From Symsagittifera roscoffensis (Eukaryota > Xenacoelomorpha > Acoela > Convolutidae), in contig NC_087062.1 of assembly GCF_963678635.1 (NCBI RefSeq), positions 35,368,052 to 35,432,051 on the forward strand: 64,000 bases of DNA, in the 5' to 3' direction. The notes under the pieces are model-generated. The model had not been told where the DNA came from and ran no database searches. It saw only the letters and a list, made by a program, of their open reading frames with translations. Shown piece after piece: positions 1 through 10,588 of this stretch; within the stretch, counting starts at the first letter, position 1, and every line of letters starts with the position of its first letter. A program made the position numbers and the translations under genes.

Positions 1-416
1 AGTAGTTTTTTATGTATTTCATCCTTTTTGTCGTTATCGAATTTTAGAATAATTCCTTTTTCATCTGCCTGAAGGGAATTTTTTGAGATTTTTACTGACG
101 AAAGGAATTCTGAAATTGTGTTTTGGTCTTCTTGGTTTAATAACGAATCAATTGATAACAAGGAATGTGATTAAAAGAAAAAGTATGTTTTGTCAGAAAG
201 AAAAAGGTGATTTCAGTTAAATTTTGAAAAGTTCAAAAGAATGCAACCGCTTTTGCAAGACTCTGAACGCGAGTGATTAGAATTACAAATTGGTATTGTG
301 TCCGTGACGTAATTAAGAACATTCGCGAAGAACGACCGTTGGATGTGTGAAGCTAATTCTTTCTTTCCGCCCATTGGATTATTGTAATCCAAATTAGTAA
401 CATTTTTTATATCCAC
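1..416 (-). pseudogene. Post-RNase H pol linker, open to the left edge
   Basis: A 67-codon open block (213-416) continues the retroelement after RNase H. From about 161 to base 1 another frame is open, reading as an acidic, Gln/Asp/Lys-rich linker (for example 'NQEDQNTISEFLSS'). This fits the poorly conserved spacer between RNase H and the integrase zinc finger. No integrase motif is reached inside the window. The boundary between the two blocks is a frameshift. Confidence 0.55.
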
Positions 417-511
417 TGAATTATACGATTCGTTCTTTATACAATTCTTCTTTTTACAATCACTTTTTACAATTAACTTACCTTAAACTAAAATCTTGTT
501 CACTGTTGCCA

Positions 512-935
512 CTACGAATTCTTATCGTAGTATGAGGTTAGGAGGGCTTTTCCTGAAGTTAATCTCCACAATGAATCTGTGAATCCCATTTCTTTTCCTG
601 AGATATGTCTGATCTTAAAATTAAACGGTAAAAGTCGATTTACCCAACGGGTCAGTCTGCTGTGCATAGCTTTAATACTTATTTTTGCGTTTAAAGCCGA
701 TGATAACGCCTTGTGGTTAGTAACGATCTCGAACTCGGCGCCATGCAAGCAATTTTTAAAATGCTCTGTAGCCCAGAACACTCCCAAAAGTTCTAATTCA
801 TTTGTCGAGTATTTCATTTCGTGACTATTTAAAAATCGGGAGGCAAATGCTACAGTTAGCCAATTTTTTCCGTGCCATTGACCTAATGTGGCTCCCAAAC
901 CACTGTGTGAGGCATCTGTTTTTAGTCTTGATGTC
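512..935 (-). pseudogene. RNase H domain remnant of gypsy-type pol
   Basis: The frame is open from about 935 to 512. It starts with 'TDASHSGLGATLGQ', containing the first catalytic Asp of Ty3/gypsy RNase H, then 'FASRFLNSHEMKYSTNELE' with the expected Glu, then 'IVTNHKALSSAL'. In the last motif the usual catalytic Asp before HKAL is replaced by Asn. It ends with the 'HISGKEMGFTDSLWRL' linker that typically follows the domain. The domain looks nearly full length but probably inactive. Confidence 0.88.
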
Positions 936-1177
936 CTTTTTATATCGAAGTGATTGTTCTCTGTAATATTTACGTTCTACCTCTTTAGTTCTTCGAAAGA
1001 TTTCGTAAGATCATCGTTCCAATGGTAAACTGATTTTTTAAACTAACGGTGGGCGTAACGGCGAACCTAGAGTTGAAAGGTTCGGGACAAACTTCATGTA
1101 TTGATTTATCGAGCCAAAGAATGACCTTCATTCGGAGATGTTTTGGGGTTTGGAAGACTTTTTTATCGAATCCGATT

Positions 1178-1276
1178 TTGTCGAGTATTTCATTTCGTGA
1201 CTATTTAAAAATCGGGAGGCAATTGCTACAGTTAGCCAATTTTTTCCGTGCCATTGACCTAATGTGGCTCCCAAAT
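1178..1276 (-). repeat. Ectopic second copy of an RNase H segment
   Basis: About 99 bases are almost identical to 800-898 in the same orientation; I see only about one mismatch. The copy encodes the same 'GATLGQWHGKNWLTVA' stretch but sits inside the reverse-transcriptase thumb region, between the 'EWLGFKM' segment and sequence that leads on to the true RNase H domain. It is a local duplication of about 0.1 kb displaced by 378 bases, not part of the normal domain order. Confidence 0.85.
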
Positions 1277-1369
1277 GTTTCCCACCAAAGGTTTCACCCC
1301 CGAACGTGACATCTTGAATCCCAGCCATTCTTTGTCTTTTCGAAAGAATGCACACTTCTCCCAATTGAC

Positions 1370-1922
1370 TGCCATGTTTTAACTATCCAAAATGTTTAAA
1401 ATCTTTAAAAGTATCGCTTTGTGTTCGTTTAAAGATCCTTTTGAGGCTAATAAAAAATATTCTTTGTACTAGTTGGTAAACGGGATATCTTCAAGTAGCG
1501 AATCCATCAGCCTTTGGAATTCATTTGGCATATCGCCCAGCCCGTAAAGTCCCGTCAAAAATCGATATGTCCCGGTGCCCGGTGATTTCACCACCCACGA
1601 TGCTGAAGTTACCTTGTTTGCTCGTGTCATTGCATAATTGTAATTGACTGTATGCAATTTTTAGATCTAAGTGGCTGAATCAAACTTCCCCTGAGTTTTT
1701 GTTTGAAAATTGAAGGGCTATGTTGTCGATGAGCTCGTGTTTGTTTGGCATTTGACATTTTTTCTTGAATATCTGGTCATTTGGGAGTTTTGAGTCTAAG
1801 TCTAGGGCTAACTTGATTTTACCGTCCTTTTTTGTAATAACTATTGGATTAATGAAGCAGTCTTCATCACATTTGCTTAGTTTCACAATATGTCCTTCTT
1901 TTTCCATTCTGTTTAATTCCAC
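1370..1922 (-). pseudogene. Reverse transcriptase remnant, catalytic site lost
   Basis: Two adjacent open blocks in the same direction carry reverse-transcriptase signatures. The block at 1680-1922 has the finger motif 'PIVITKKDGKIKLALD' and a 'HELID' segment. The block at 1469-1657 has 'GTYRFLTGLYGL' and 'NEFQRLMDSLLEDIPFTN', which match the palm motif of gypsy-type enzymes. Right after 'PFTN' there is a stop, and the place where the catalytic Y-x-D-D would be expected reads Y-K-E-Y, so the metal-binding aspartates are gone. Further thumb-like sequence (KCAFFRK, EWLGFKM) follows to about 1300 before the ectopic RNase H segment. Confidence 0.88.
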
Positions 1923-2163
1923 TTTTACACTTTCTAGTAAATGAAGGGAAACTCTTCTGCCTTTAGTTTGAATGTGATGTGAAAATGGGTGATCTTTCTG
2001 TACAATGGTATTTTCCTTACTCTATTAAATAGTCCTTTGAATTTATGGTACAAGTTTAGGATTGTATCCGAATGATTGTTTAACTGGAAGGATCACGTTG
2101 TTGACTGGTAGTAGTGGTTGTCTTTGTGCTATTTCTATTCCAATTCTTGGTAGGTTATCATTT

Positions 2164-2535
2164 CTAAAATGTTCCTCTCATGTCCAGTGGTAACGAGATC
2201 CATCCATAGGATTGTATCCTCACTATGATTTTCCCGATAATTTCAATTGTATCGTTAGTAAAGCCGCAATATAATTCACGAATTTTCTTGTCAATTAGGT
2301 GTATTTTCAATTCTGGATTTCTCAATTTCAGTTCGTGTAAGACGTTCTGCTTTAGGAAGCTTACTGGGCTCGCCGAAACCACTCGAATGTTCAGATTAAC
2401 TTTTGCGTCATCTCCCAATCCAATGTACTCAAGTTTCTTGATTTCAAGGCCGTTGGTATCGTAAATAGTTCTGATGTTCAGCACGGAATACTCGTCGTTG
2501 TCGCTAGTCCCCTCCTCTGTCCGGGAATTAATCAC
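2164..2535 (-). pseudogene. Pol protease/linker remnant
   Basis: A 123-codon open stretch immediately follows the zinc knuckle in the direction of transcription, overlapping it by a few bases in a different frame. It lies where the aspartic protease and its linker to reverse transcriptase are found in gypsy elements. I do not see a clear D-S/T-G active-site triad, so assignment rests on position and on continuity with its neighbours. The end contains 'LPLDMRGTF', after which the frame breaks before the reverse transcriptase. Confidence 0.55.
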
Positions 2536-3598
2536 TGCACAAGATTTTCAACTATTCTCGCTTTTGGGTTCTCTGGGGAGTATGAACAATTCTGATTATT
2601 TACAACTTCTTCTGCATTATTTACAGCGGGCCTTCTTCCTTTACATATACATAGTCCTCCAAAGTGTCCTTTATATTTACAAGTGTTACAAATTGTTTCC
2701 TTCGCCGGACACACATTCAAAAGTAAACACGTTTCCACATTTCATACGGGTATTGGATTTTTCTTTGTTCAGGCTTGGTTCCTTTTTAACATTAGTAAAA
2801 TTTTGTACACTCTACCGCTATTGACGATGGATGCTCTTATCATATTTGTTAACTTAAGATGGTTATAATAGCCTTTCTCGTCTATGATAGCTTGGTTTAG
2901 TGCGTCCACTGGATTAAGTGTTTCTGAGAGTATTCTTCGTTGTAAGTCAGTTAAAAATGAATACGTCCCTTATCCACTCCTGTTCGGCATTGATGCCAAT
3001 TTCACATGATCGTACTAAGTCAGACAATGCTCCCCAAAATTATTCGTAGTTTCCTTGTCCTTCGGTTTTCTGCATAGCAGTTTGTAGCGTTCGAACGTAA
3101 CCTTTGTGGATTTGATAAAAGCTGTTTCCAGTAGGTCGAAAAATTCTTTTAAGGAGATTGCTAGGACTTTAACCCTTGAGTGTTTTTGAGCGAACACTCT
3201 TTCCTTCAGCTCCTCGGCCAGATATAAGATTGATCTTACTTTTTTTCCGCCTCGTATCTCCTCATGCCTCGGAATTTTCTTTTCTCCTCTGCCAGTCGTA
3301 TGTCTTCTGCATGTTCATGGACTCGCATGGTTTCTTTGTTTCTGGCCTCCCTAGCTTTCCTCTGTGGTTCATTTTCTGAATCCTGGGCGCCTTCTGAAAT
3401 AGGGATCGTAGTTTCCTGTTCTAATGGTTCTTTTAGATTATCTATATCTAAATTCTCCTTGGCGATTATAGCCAGATGTAATTGGTCTATCCAGTTAATC
3501 CATTGAGTGGGTGGTTCTACGGTATGGTTTGGCCAAAAGGCGGGAATTCCCCGCAGAATCGAATCAGTTGATGACTGCGCCATAATAAAAGTGTGCAA
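2532..3598 (-). pseudogene. Gag remnant with CCHC zinc knuckle
   Basis: The reading starts at 3598. An in-frame ATG six codons in precedes a 'PAFWP' segment and a Trp-rich 'QWINWIDQLHLAI' stretch typical of gypsy-type Gag N-termini, followed by a charged Arg/Glu-rich helix region. Capsid-like sequence resumes at 3015-3197 in another frame. A nucleocapsid zinc knuckle of the form C-x2-C-x4-H-x4-C lies at about 2649-2690 and is flanked by additional cysteines. At least two frame changes separate these pieces. In the parent element Gag would form the particle and bind RNA; this copy cannot be translated intact. Confidence 0.85.
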
Positions 3599-6500
3599 AT
3601 ACCACTGGTAATCTAATCTAACTAAACTAAGTTAAAAAACAAAAATAAGGTATTGAATTAAAGCTGACTGATGTCTTAAAAGAACAACTAGTGACCCGAA
3701 GTCCTCAGGACTTCGAACGGCAAACGTTGACCGGTACGTAAGTATCACATAGAGGTCAAGGTCAAAACATAATGAGAGTACATAATCACATAGGTCGATA
3801 CAGATTGAAACTGTTACAAATCCTCAAGAATTTTCTTCCGCGTTACCTCTAATTCTGATCTCGTTAGGATGATTTTCATTTCCGAGCTTTTTTAATTTGA
3901 AAAAATAAATTTGGTTTGTACAAATTAGTCATTTTTGCTACTACTGTCCTATAAAAATTGGCAGAAGTATCCGAACTGAATTTTCAACCAGAATGAAAAT
4001 AAAACACCTGAAACTTCATAACCGCTTCATTTGTTGAAAAGTATGCGAATAGCTTGGTTGGAACGCGTATTTCTTCTATTATTTTCTTATATTTTTCCCT
4101 ATTTTGGTAGCAGCACCAGTGGAAAAACTTGATATTTGAGTCTTTTACGGGCCAGTGTCACTACTTCCCGCATTCCAGAAAAAAACTCAGTTAACATGTG
4201 AAATACATCTCTATTAAGATGGAAAAGCACCCAACTTTCATTGGAAAGGCACCGAATTTTTCCGAGAAAAAAAGCACTGAACTTCATTCAAATCTTAATG
4301 AAGCCGCCCTAAAGGACCCTAGAAAAGCCTTGGGGCACTTAAAAAGTCGTACGCTGGAGATGATTAAACATGAAAATACGACGTCGATGATTGTAACGAA
4401 AATTTTCGTTGCGAAACTGAAATGCATTAGATTTTCTAGCTGATTTAATTGGCTGTGCAAGCTTCGCTATGGTAGACGACAACAGGAATAAACCGATCAG
4501 ATGAGCGAAACAGGCAAGTAAGAGACCAATTTGTTCGTGGATTTCCCACATGTACGAGAACGTACTGCTCCATAAACGCAACAACGGGACGATTGAAGAC
4601 TTCTAATCTATTAGTCGAAGGAAATGTTGACTGAATCGAAATTGATGAAAAAATGTGCGCGACCTCGGCAACTCAAAATGTTGCCAGTAATTGAATTGAA
4701 GACATTGAAATCCGATATGTCTTTGCAAATTCATCATACCCTGGCTACGTGGAGAGCATTCAAAAAGTCGCTTCGACCCATTTTCTTACGCGAGTTACAA
4801 TTTTCATCTTGCGCTTGAGGCAAAAAGTGAAGAACATGACAGTGACAATAAATCAAAAAGGAAGAATCGAGCTTCGATGACTAGAGACATATTTTGAAAC
4901 TGATGGCTATCAAGAAGTTCACTTAGATAATTTTAGATCAGAAGATTTTGATCGAAATTATGGCTCTGATAGAGAACCAGCTGAGACCATCAAAAATAAT
5001 TGGGCTGGCTTGACGAATAGAAATGATTGCTTTTTTAATTTCTCCAACCTAAAAATTTCTCGGGTAAAGTGATCGAAATTCGAACAATTTTCTGTCAAGC
5101 ACAGTCACAAATTGATATTCTAACTAGACAGCACTGACTATTCTTGCGGTCCTACTAATGGCCTAGGCAACGGGTTGATTTTCAGGAAATATTTCAGAAG
5201 TTCAAAGTTGATTCATAGCTATTTTGGGCCATTTTATTTATATGAAGGTACCAACAATGCTAGCGAAATCAAGTGAGGGCCCTCACAAATCGCGATGAGA
5301 CCCTTTCAAATTCCTAGTCCTATTTTTTGTACAATAAATTAACAAAAAAAACTAATTGTGAATTGTGCTGCTGCGGTTTCATTTGGTTCAAAATTATTAA
5401 CACTTCTCGTATGTAATTAAAGCATCTTTTTTGTACAGCATGCAAATTTTAGGCTCTAAATTCTCAATAAGATCTGCTATCTCTCAAGTAAAAATTATTT
5501 CAACCAAAAAAGTTAGCTGTATCGTGGGGGCAGAAATACCAAGTGTTTATCTGAGCTATGTTTCAGGTTTTTTACATCTACAGCTTCAACAGAAAGTTCA
5601 ACAATCACCAAGAGAAAACTTCAGTACGACGTCCAAATTTTGGCCGATTAATTCATCTTTTGCGGCGGTTCTTACGTACCAAAAACATGCCTTTTTTAAA
5701 GAAGCAGTTTTCATCAGAATTTCCATTTACCAGGTTTATAAAACTGTTTATTTTTTTAAAATTGTCAAAATAACTAGACAGAGTAATTATAGCTAAATGC
5801 ACGCTTCCTCTAACTATTACACAAAGACTCTATTTAAAAAGTTGTTTCACTAACGATTGACAGCAAAAGTATAATCTCTTGTCTCTTTTAAATGTCTCTT
5901 TTAAAATAAATTTGCAAAAAAAGAACTAAAACTAGCCAGTCTAGGCTTTACTAAAACAAAGCTAGAGAAACAAAAAGAAACACCAAAGCGAAGTTTCGAT
6001 AGGTAATCTTGATGCTCAACAACCTACTTGAAAATTTGAGAAACAATCAACTAACGAAGCGTCATATTTGGTCAGGAGGACCCACTCAGAGCAACTGATT
6101 TTCTATATGTCGTCCATTTATATTTTAATAGTTATTATCACTGCCCTAGCTAGGAAAACCCATAAGGATTTTTAGCTCCTTTTTTATTAAACTTGTTTTG
6201 GCATTCCACTATCCAGCAGTTGCTCTAGTTTTCATTATAAATTATAGATATCGCATGTAAATTGTCCCTGGAGAAAACTTAAGATGATCTTAATGCATTT
6301 TCCACTATAAACAACCAGGTAATATCGAGTGCGCTCGCATGGGAAAATGACCTCTCACTTACTCTACCGCCAGCTTTCAGGAATAGATAGAAGCTATTTT
6401 GGAATAGCATGCTAAAAATATAAAAACTCAAAAAATATGTGTATCAGGAACTAAAATGTCCTTATTTTTAAACTTAGATAATATCTAATTAACTATGGCT

Positions 6501-6887
6501 GATATAAAAACATAGTTGCTCAATTTATTAATCAAGTATTTCGGTTTAGTTGTAAAAGGCTATTCTGAACTGACTGTATGCACTGAGCAATATGAACTTT
6601 TTTATTCAGCGGGCTTTTCGGGACACCAAAAAACCTGGTGACGACTCAACTGTTTTTCGTCAATTCATTTAGGAATGAGGTGTTCCGGTTCGAACGCCAG
6701 GTAGATCAATTTAATCTTTATATTTCCTCCAAAGGGATTTAGTTATCAAAAGAGAAACCGACATGAAATCACATGTAATCATTTTCGTTTCTTAAAGATA
6801 AGCATCATAAATCTGGAACAGCCGAAGCGCTCTCTTGCACGTAAGGTTTCGAGGCTTATGTTTATGTCTACCAGCCCTACGTTCGAG
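3599..6887. other. Non-coding stretch with only doubtful ORFs
   Basis: No gene or repeat could be supported. A weak possibility is degraded coding sequence on the + strand at about 4198-4600. One frame there has 81 open codons, and an overlapping frame from about 4434 reads 'CASFAMVDDNRNKPI', then a stop, then more protein-like sequence to 4605. No family was recognised with confidence. Confidence 0.4.
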
Positions 6888-7802
6888 ATGGAGAAGCTGA
6901 AGAAGAAAGCTCCAGAAGTTCACTAGAAATTGTTGGCAGTGCGATTCCTAATTGTTGGCAGTTAACAGGTTGTTGACAGTGCGATCCCTTCAAAAAATTC
7001 TCAACGTCACCTTCGCCAGGGGCAGCGCGCACAGATCTCCGTTCTTCAGATGACGACTTTCCATGAGCTGTCGAGTAGAGATACAAACTTTTACTCAAAG
7101 CAGGAGTGGGCAACCAACGACCTGAAGAAGGTGCTTAACGATGTGGCGAAGCTGCTCAGTGATGGATCAAAGAGAAAGTTTCAGCCGCTTGAGTATCCAC
7201 AGGCCTAAAACATCCCGCCAACGACATTGAGAGCTTTCCATATGAGGTTCAGGAAGAGTTGCACAGTCGTAAATCGGCATATCGGACAGCTGGTTCGGCA
7301 TATGTGATTGAAATTCTCGTCTTTGGAAGAGGTACTTAAATATTTAATGACTCGATAAATATATTCTAATAAACTTTCAGTTTTGAACCAGTAATTTGAA
7401 TTTTTTGTTTACTAGCATCGATTGCTTTGCAACCATTCAAGAAAGATGACGTGTTGGTTGAAGTTGTCACCAACATCAATGCCGACCAGTACTGCCTCCA
7501 GCCAGGAGTTCTAAGTGAATACGTATTGCAAATTGCGGGCCCTCCTAGGCGATTGATCGCGCTTCTAGTGAGGGCTGCCTTTACATAGATAGAATGTTTG
7601 CCTGGGACGTTTAGCGAACCACGCCACCCAGAAAAAAATGAGGCCGATATGAAGATGGTAGAAGTTTCCTGCATAGGTACTTTCCTGCATAGGTGAAAGA
7701 ATAGTCATCCTAAAAGCCAGGAGTGACATTGTACCTTTCGAGCAACTCCGCTTTGACTATGGAGACAAAGTTGCTCAAGCATTGTTTGACAACAGCAGTT
7801 AA
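6888..7802 (+). pseudogene. SET-domain lysine methyltransferase pseudogene (KMT5A-like)
   Basis: SET enzymes transfer methyl groups from S-adenosylmethionine to lysine. Here the conserved blocks appear in order but in shifting frames: a charged N-terminal region (6888-7200), 'VIEILVFGR' leading to an 84-base GT-AG intron (7332-7415), then 'ALQPFKKDDVLVEV' for the first beta strands. At about 7560-7620 'NVCLGRLANHA' corresponds to the R-x-x-N-H-S motif. From about 7696 'ARSDIVPFEQLRFDYGDK' matches the C-terminal E-L-x-x-D-Y-G motif, followed by a stop at 7800-7802. Joining the intron at G|CA keeps the frame. At least three frameshifts plus stops make it a pseudogene. The closest recollected match is the SET8/KMT5A type, but subfamily is uncertain. 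Confidence 0.75.
7332..7415 (+). other. 84-base GT-AG intron in the SET pseudogene
   Basis: The donor is GAG|GTACTT and the acceptor TACTAG|CATCG. Removing 84 bases joins a Gly/Arg-rich segment to 'SIALQPFKKDD' in the register expected for a SET domain. Its retention shows that the pseudogene is a decayed genomic copy and not a processed retrocopy. Confidence 0.65.
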
Positions 7803-8511
7803 AGAGATTTTGAGTTTAAATTGTAAACTCAATTCGGGAGCGTTTTATCAGTTTTATTTCGAATCAATTTGGGCTTCTTAACAGTTTACATTTTTGTTCA
7901 TAGTTTTATGTTTCAAACCTGTTCTAATTTATGATCAGATTAAATTCAAATTTGCTAACTGAAAATTGTTTCTGTTTTTTGATTCAGACTTATTTTTTTT
8001 TAATACAAGACAAAGACTTTAAATTTAGACAATTATGACGTTTAGCTTATCATGAGTATAGCCACTACGACTTATAAAACATTAAATCCAACTCCGAAAA
8101 AAAACTCACAATAAACCAGCTAGAGCGTAAGTTTGTTCAGCAACCGTGGTTAGGAAAAAATTGATCTAGTTTTATTTTCGACTGTTAGATAATAGAAAAT
8201 GGATCTGGCGATATTAGCTGGAATGTGAAAATTGTTGCGATAAACGTAAACCTTAACCTCAACCAAATTCTACCACGAGGTTGAGTGTCAAGTTCCGTAC
8301 TGATCAAAGTTGCAAGTTGACATTGAACTTCGGCATAAGCTATGGTTTTGACGTTTGATCCCACGGGAGTTGACGCTAAAGCTTATTCTAAATCCCTTGT
8401 TTTTAATTTAGGCTTTGATTTTTTTTACATTCTAATTTCTGAGTTCAGAGTTCATTCAAGAAATTTTAAGAAAATGTTAGAGTGAAATTACCCTAAATGA
8501 GTTAAGTTTCA
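7803..8511. other. Non-coding, nothing recognised
   Basis: AT-rich sequence with frequent stops in all frames. I see no gene, repeat or regulatory site that can be supported. Confidence 0.6.
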
Positions 8512-8922
8512 ATTTAATTAACAAAAAGCCTAAGGATATCAAGGAAACTAACATTGTTGTTGATTGGTTTTAATCGGCTAAACGAAATTTTGTGTATTAT
8601 GCTGTTATTGCAAGCATTGATTCCATTTTCATTAGAATGGATTAACCGTTACAACTAACCTTAGTTTCGAATTTAAAAATATGGCATATTGCGAATCAAT
8701 TAGCATTTACATTCGAGGGTGTTTACGAAAGGATTTGCAGTGTGCCATAGTTTTTAATTCTAAACTACAATTAATTGTGACGGTTGATCCAACCTAATGA
8801 AAATGGAATCAGTTCTTACAATAACATCGTAATTCTTAAAATTTCGTCTAGCTGAATTAAACCAATCAACAATAATGTTAGTTTTTTTGATATCCTTAGG
8901 CATTTTGTTAATTAATCAGGCA
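8512..8922. repeat. Foldback (MITE-like) element with arms of about 185 bases
   Basis: The left arm (about 8512-8697) and right arm (about 8738-8922) are inverted copies separated by about 40 bases. The outer parts share 'GCCTAAGGATATCAA' and 'ACTAACATT-TTGTTGATTGG'. The inner parts share 'CTGTTATTG' and 'TGATTCCATTTTCATTAG'. Arm identity looks like roughly 80-85 percent. No ORF lies inside, so it would be a non-autonomous element. Terminal bases and target-site duplication are not clear. Confidence 0.85.
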
Positions 8923-9069
8923 ATATAAACTAATCGATTTGGTTGATTTGAAAAACTGAATTGGTTACGTTAAACCGCGGGCGTGACGACTGTTTTCGAC
9001 ACGACTACAAAGATTTGCTGGGATATGTCAATGAGTATTAATTATGACTAATTAGGAAAACTAAGTTGA

Positions 9070-9402
9070 CAAATCAAAATGGCCATTTTCAATAAAATGA
9101 TCAGTTTCTAAAAAGGTATATCCAGGAATTTAATGAATTAAGGATTTGTTCTTGGATTCCACTGAAATTAGTCAATTTTTTGTCCGTAATTTCCGCATTC
9201 GTTTATTTTAGCTAAATTCATTGCTGAAAATGGTTTTCAAATTTCGGATTTACAAATCAAAACGGCTGATTCAATCAAATGTTTAAACTTATTTAAATTC
9301 TAAAAGAGTATAACCACGAATTTAGTTAAGTAATGATTCAAGATTTCGTGGATTCCACTGACAATGGTTAAGTATTTGTTCGTAAATTCCGCATTCGTTG
9401 TT
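9070..9402. repeat. Diverged tandem repeat, about 180 bases, two units
   Basis: Both units contain, in the same order, ACAAATCAAAA-GGC, AAAAG-GTATA, GGATTCCACTGA and TCCGCATTCGTT. Unit 1 spans about 9070-9206 and unit 2 about 9251-9402. The GGATTCCACT words resemble the GCGGATTCC repeat family found elsewhere in the window. Confidence 0.55.
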
Positions 9403-9634
9403 CAATCTGATTTTTGCTGATATCTCACTTACAATCTGCGGAACCCGCTTACAGTTTGTGAAACCAATAAAAAAAAATTGTGGCACTCGAATACAATCGT
9501 TTGCGAGTAAATATTAAGTGAGATTATATAAAACAGCTACGCGGGTCCCCTCACCTTTCCAGAGGTGAGAATTAACCGGCATTATGCCGAAAGTATCATC
9601 TGGAAGCAACCCAGACTCATTGTAGCCCGAAAAT

Positions 9635-9831
9635 GGTACAAGTATGATAGTAAGGTTCACAAAAGACATAGCAAAAAGAAGTAAAACAAAAAAAAGCTAA
9701 TCAGCATGTTTTCGATTAAAGGCCTAAACTGAAACGCGCTCTTGTTGCGGAGTCCGCTTACAACTAACAAAACGCATAGTTTAGTTTATATTGATCTTGA
9801 TATTTAAGGACCCAACTATCATACTTGTACC
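9635..9831. repeat. Perfect 17-base inverted repeat, 197-base span
   Basis: GGTACAAGTATGATAGT at 9635-9651 is exactly reverse-complementary to 9815-9831. The interior contains no ORF. It could mark the ends of a small non-autonomous element or be part of a larger decayed one. Confidence 0.6.
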
Positions 9832-9861
9832 CTAAAAAATTTTCCACATATTTTTTTTTGT

Positions 9862-10015
9862 GGATCTTGTTAACTATAATCCCCCTCTGGTATACCTTAT
9901 ATCGAATCTATTCCCATATAAAAACCAGAATGCGTTTCATCGAAATGATTTGATGCTCCGAAATGCGTTTTTTTTGCATCACTATTGCAATAGGGGATAA
10001 AAAGTTAACAAGATC
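9862..10015. mobile_element. MITE-like element with terminal inverted repeats
   Basis: The left end reads GGATCTTGTTAACT, then ATAATCCCC. The right end, reverse-complemented, reads GGATCTTGTTAACT, then TTTTATCCCC. The 154-base span and imperfect 23-base inverted ends fit a miniature inverted-repeat transposable element. A target duplication is not evident. Confidence 0.65.
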
Positions 10016-10138
10016 CTTTATTGTTAATTAAAAACTAACCGTCGTGACGATATGGTATTCGTGTACGTAACCGTTTCCTATGGCCAAACAATAGACAACA
10101 TGGCCATATGGATCGTATACGTCATATACGTTGCCTAT

Positions 10139-10157
10139 GGTTGTTGTTGTTGTTGTT
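10139..10157. repeat. TTG trinucleotide microsatellite
   Basis: About six TTG units in a row; no coding context. Confidence 0.8.
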
Positions 10158-10588
10158 TGCGGTGGCCTCGTTAACTCTGGTTTTGTTTGTTTCTGTTAAT
10201 AGTGATTTCGTTTCGTCCCTCGTATAGTGTTATCGACCCCCGACATAATATGAGCTCATACCACTAGCTTGAACGTCAATTTAACACAGAACTCGTCGAA
10301 ATTGATCTTTTGTTATGTTGTGCTGTTGTGAGGTCGGCATCCTCCGTCTAGCTAATTAATTTTTTCAATTAGCTGAGCTCTCCCACTCTTTCGTGCTATG
10401 TGAGCTGACTTTATTACTGGTACTTGGCGTTCAGTATTTAGGATATGCGGAAAATTTTCAGCTCTATGATTCCTTAGAGGCACGATTGCAGAAACCTTAC
10501 TTTCACAGCCAGTTTGACCTTGTTTTATCAAAAATGGTCACTTGTCATTAGCCTAAATAGCTTAAAAACTGCTCCCCAGATGTGGCTG
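10158..10588. other. Non-coding, nothing recognised
   Basis: No ORF, repeat or RNA gene was recognised between the TTG microsatellite and the decayed gene that follows on the minus strand. Confidence 0.6.

Larger units (their letters stand above)
1..3598 (-). mobile_element. Degenerate Ty3/gypsy-type LTR retrotransposon, partial
   Basis: On the minus strand, reading from 3598 toward 1, recognisable pieces occur in the order Gag start, CCHC zinc knuckle, protease/linker, reverse transcriptase, RNase H and the post-RNase H linker. This is the gag-pol order of Ty3/gypsy (Metaviridae-type) elements. The frame is broken many times by stops and shifts, and no LTR was recognised beyond 3598. The linker reading is still open at base 1, so the integrase is expected beyond the left edge. 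Catalytic residues are lost in the reverse transcriptase, so the copy is dead. Confidence 0.9.

Noticed and set aside
4198-4605. Possible remains of an acyl-CoA thioesterase-like gene
   Set aside because: One short stretch (CASFAMVDDNRNKPI) suggested it, but the neighbouring sequence did not support the family.
5431-5796. 121-codon + strand ORF overlapping a second one at 5558-5773
   Set aside because: Two overlapping frames of similar length, weak composition and no recognised domain; likely chance.
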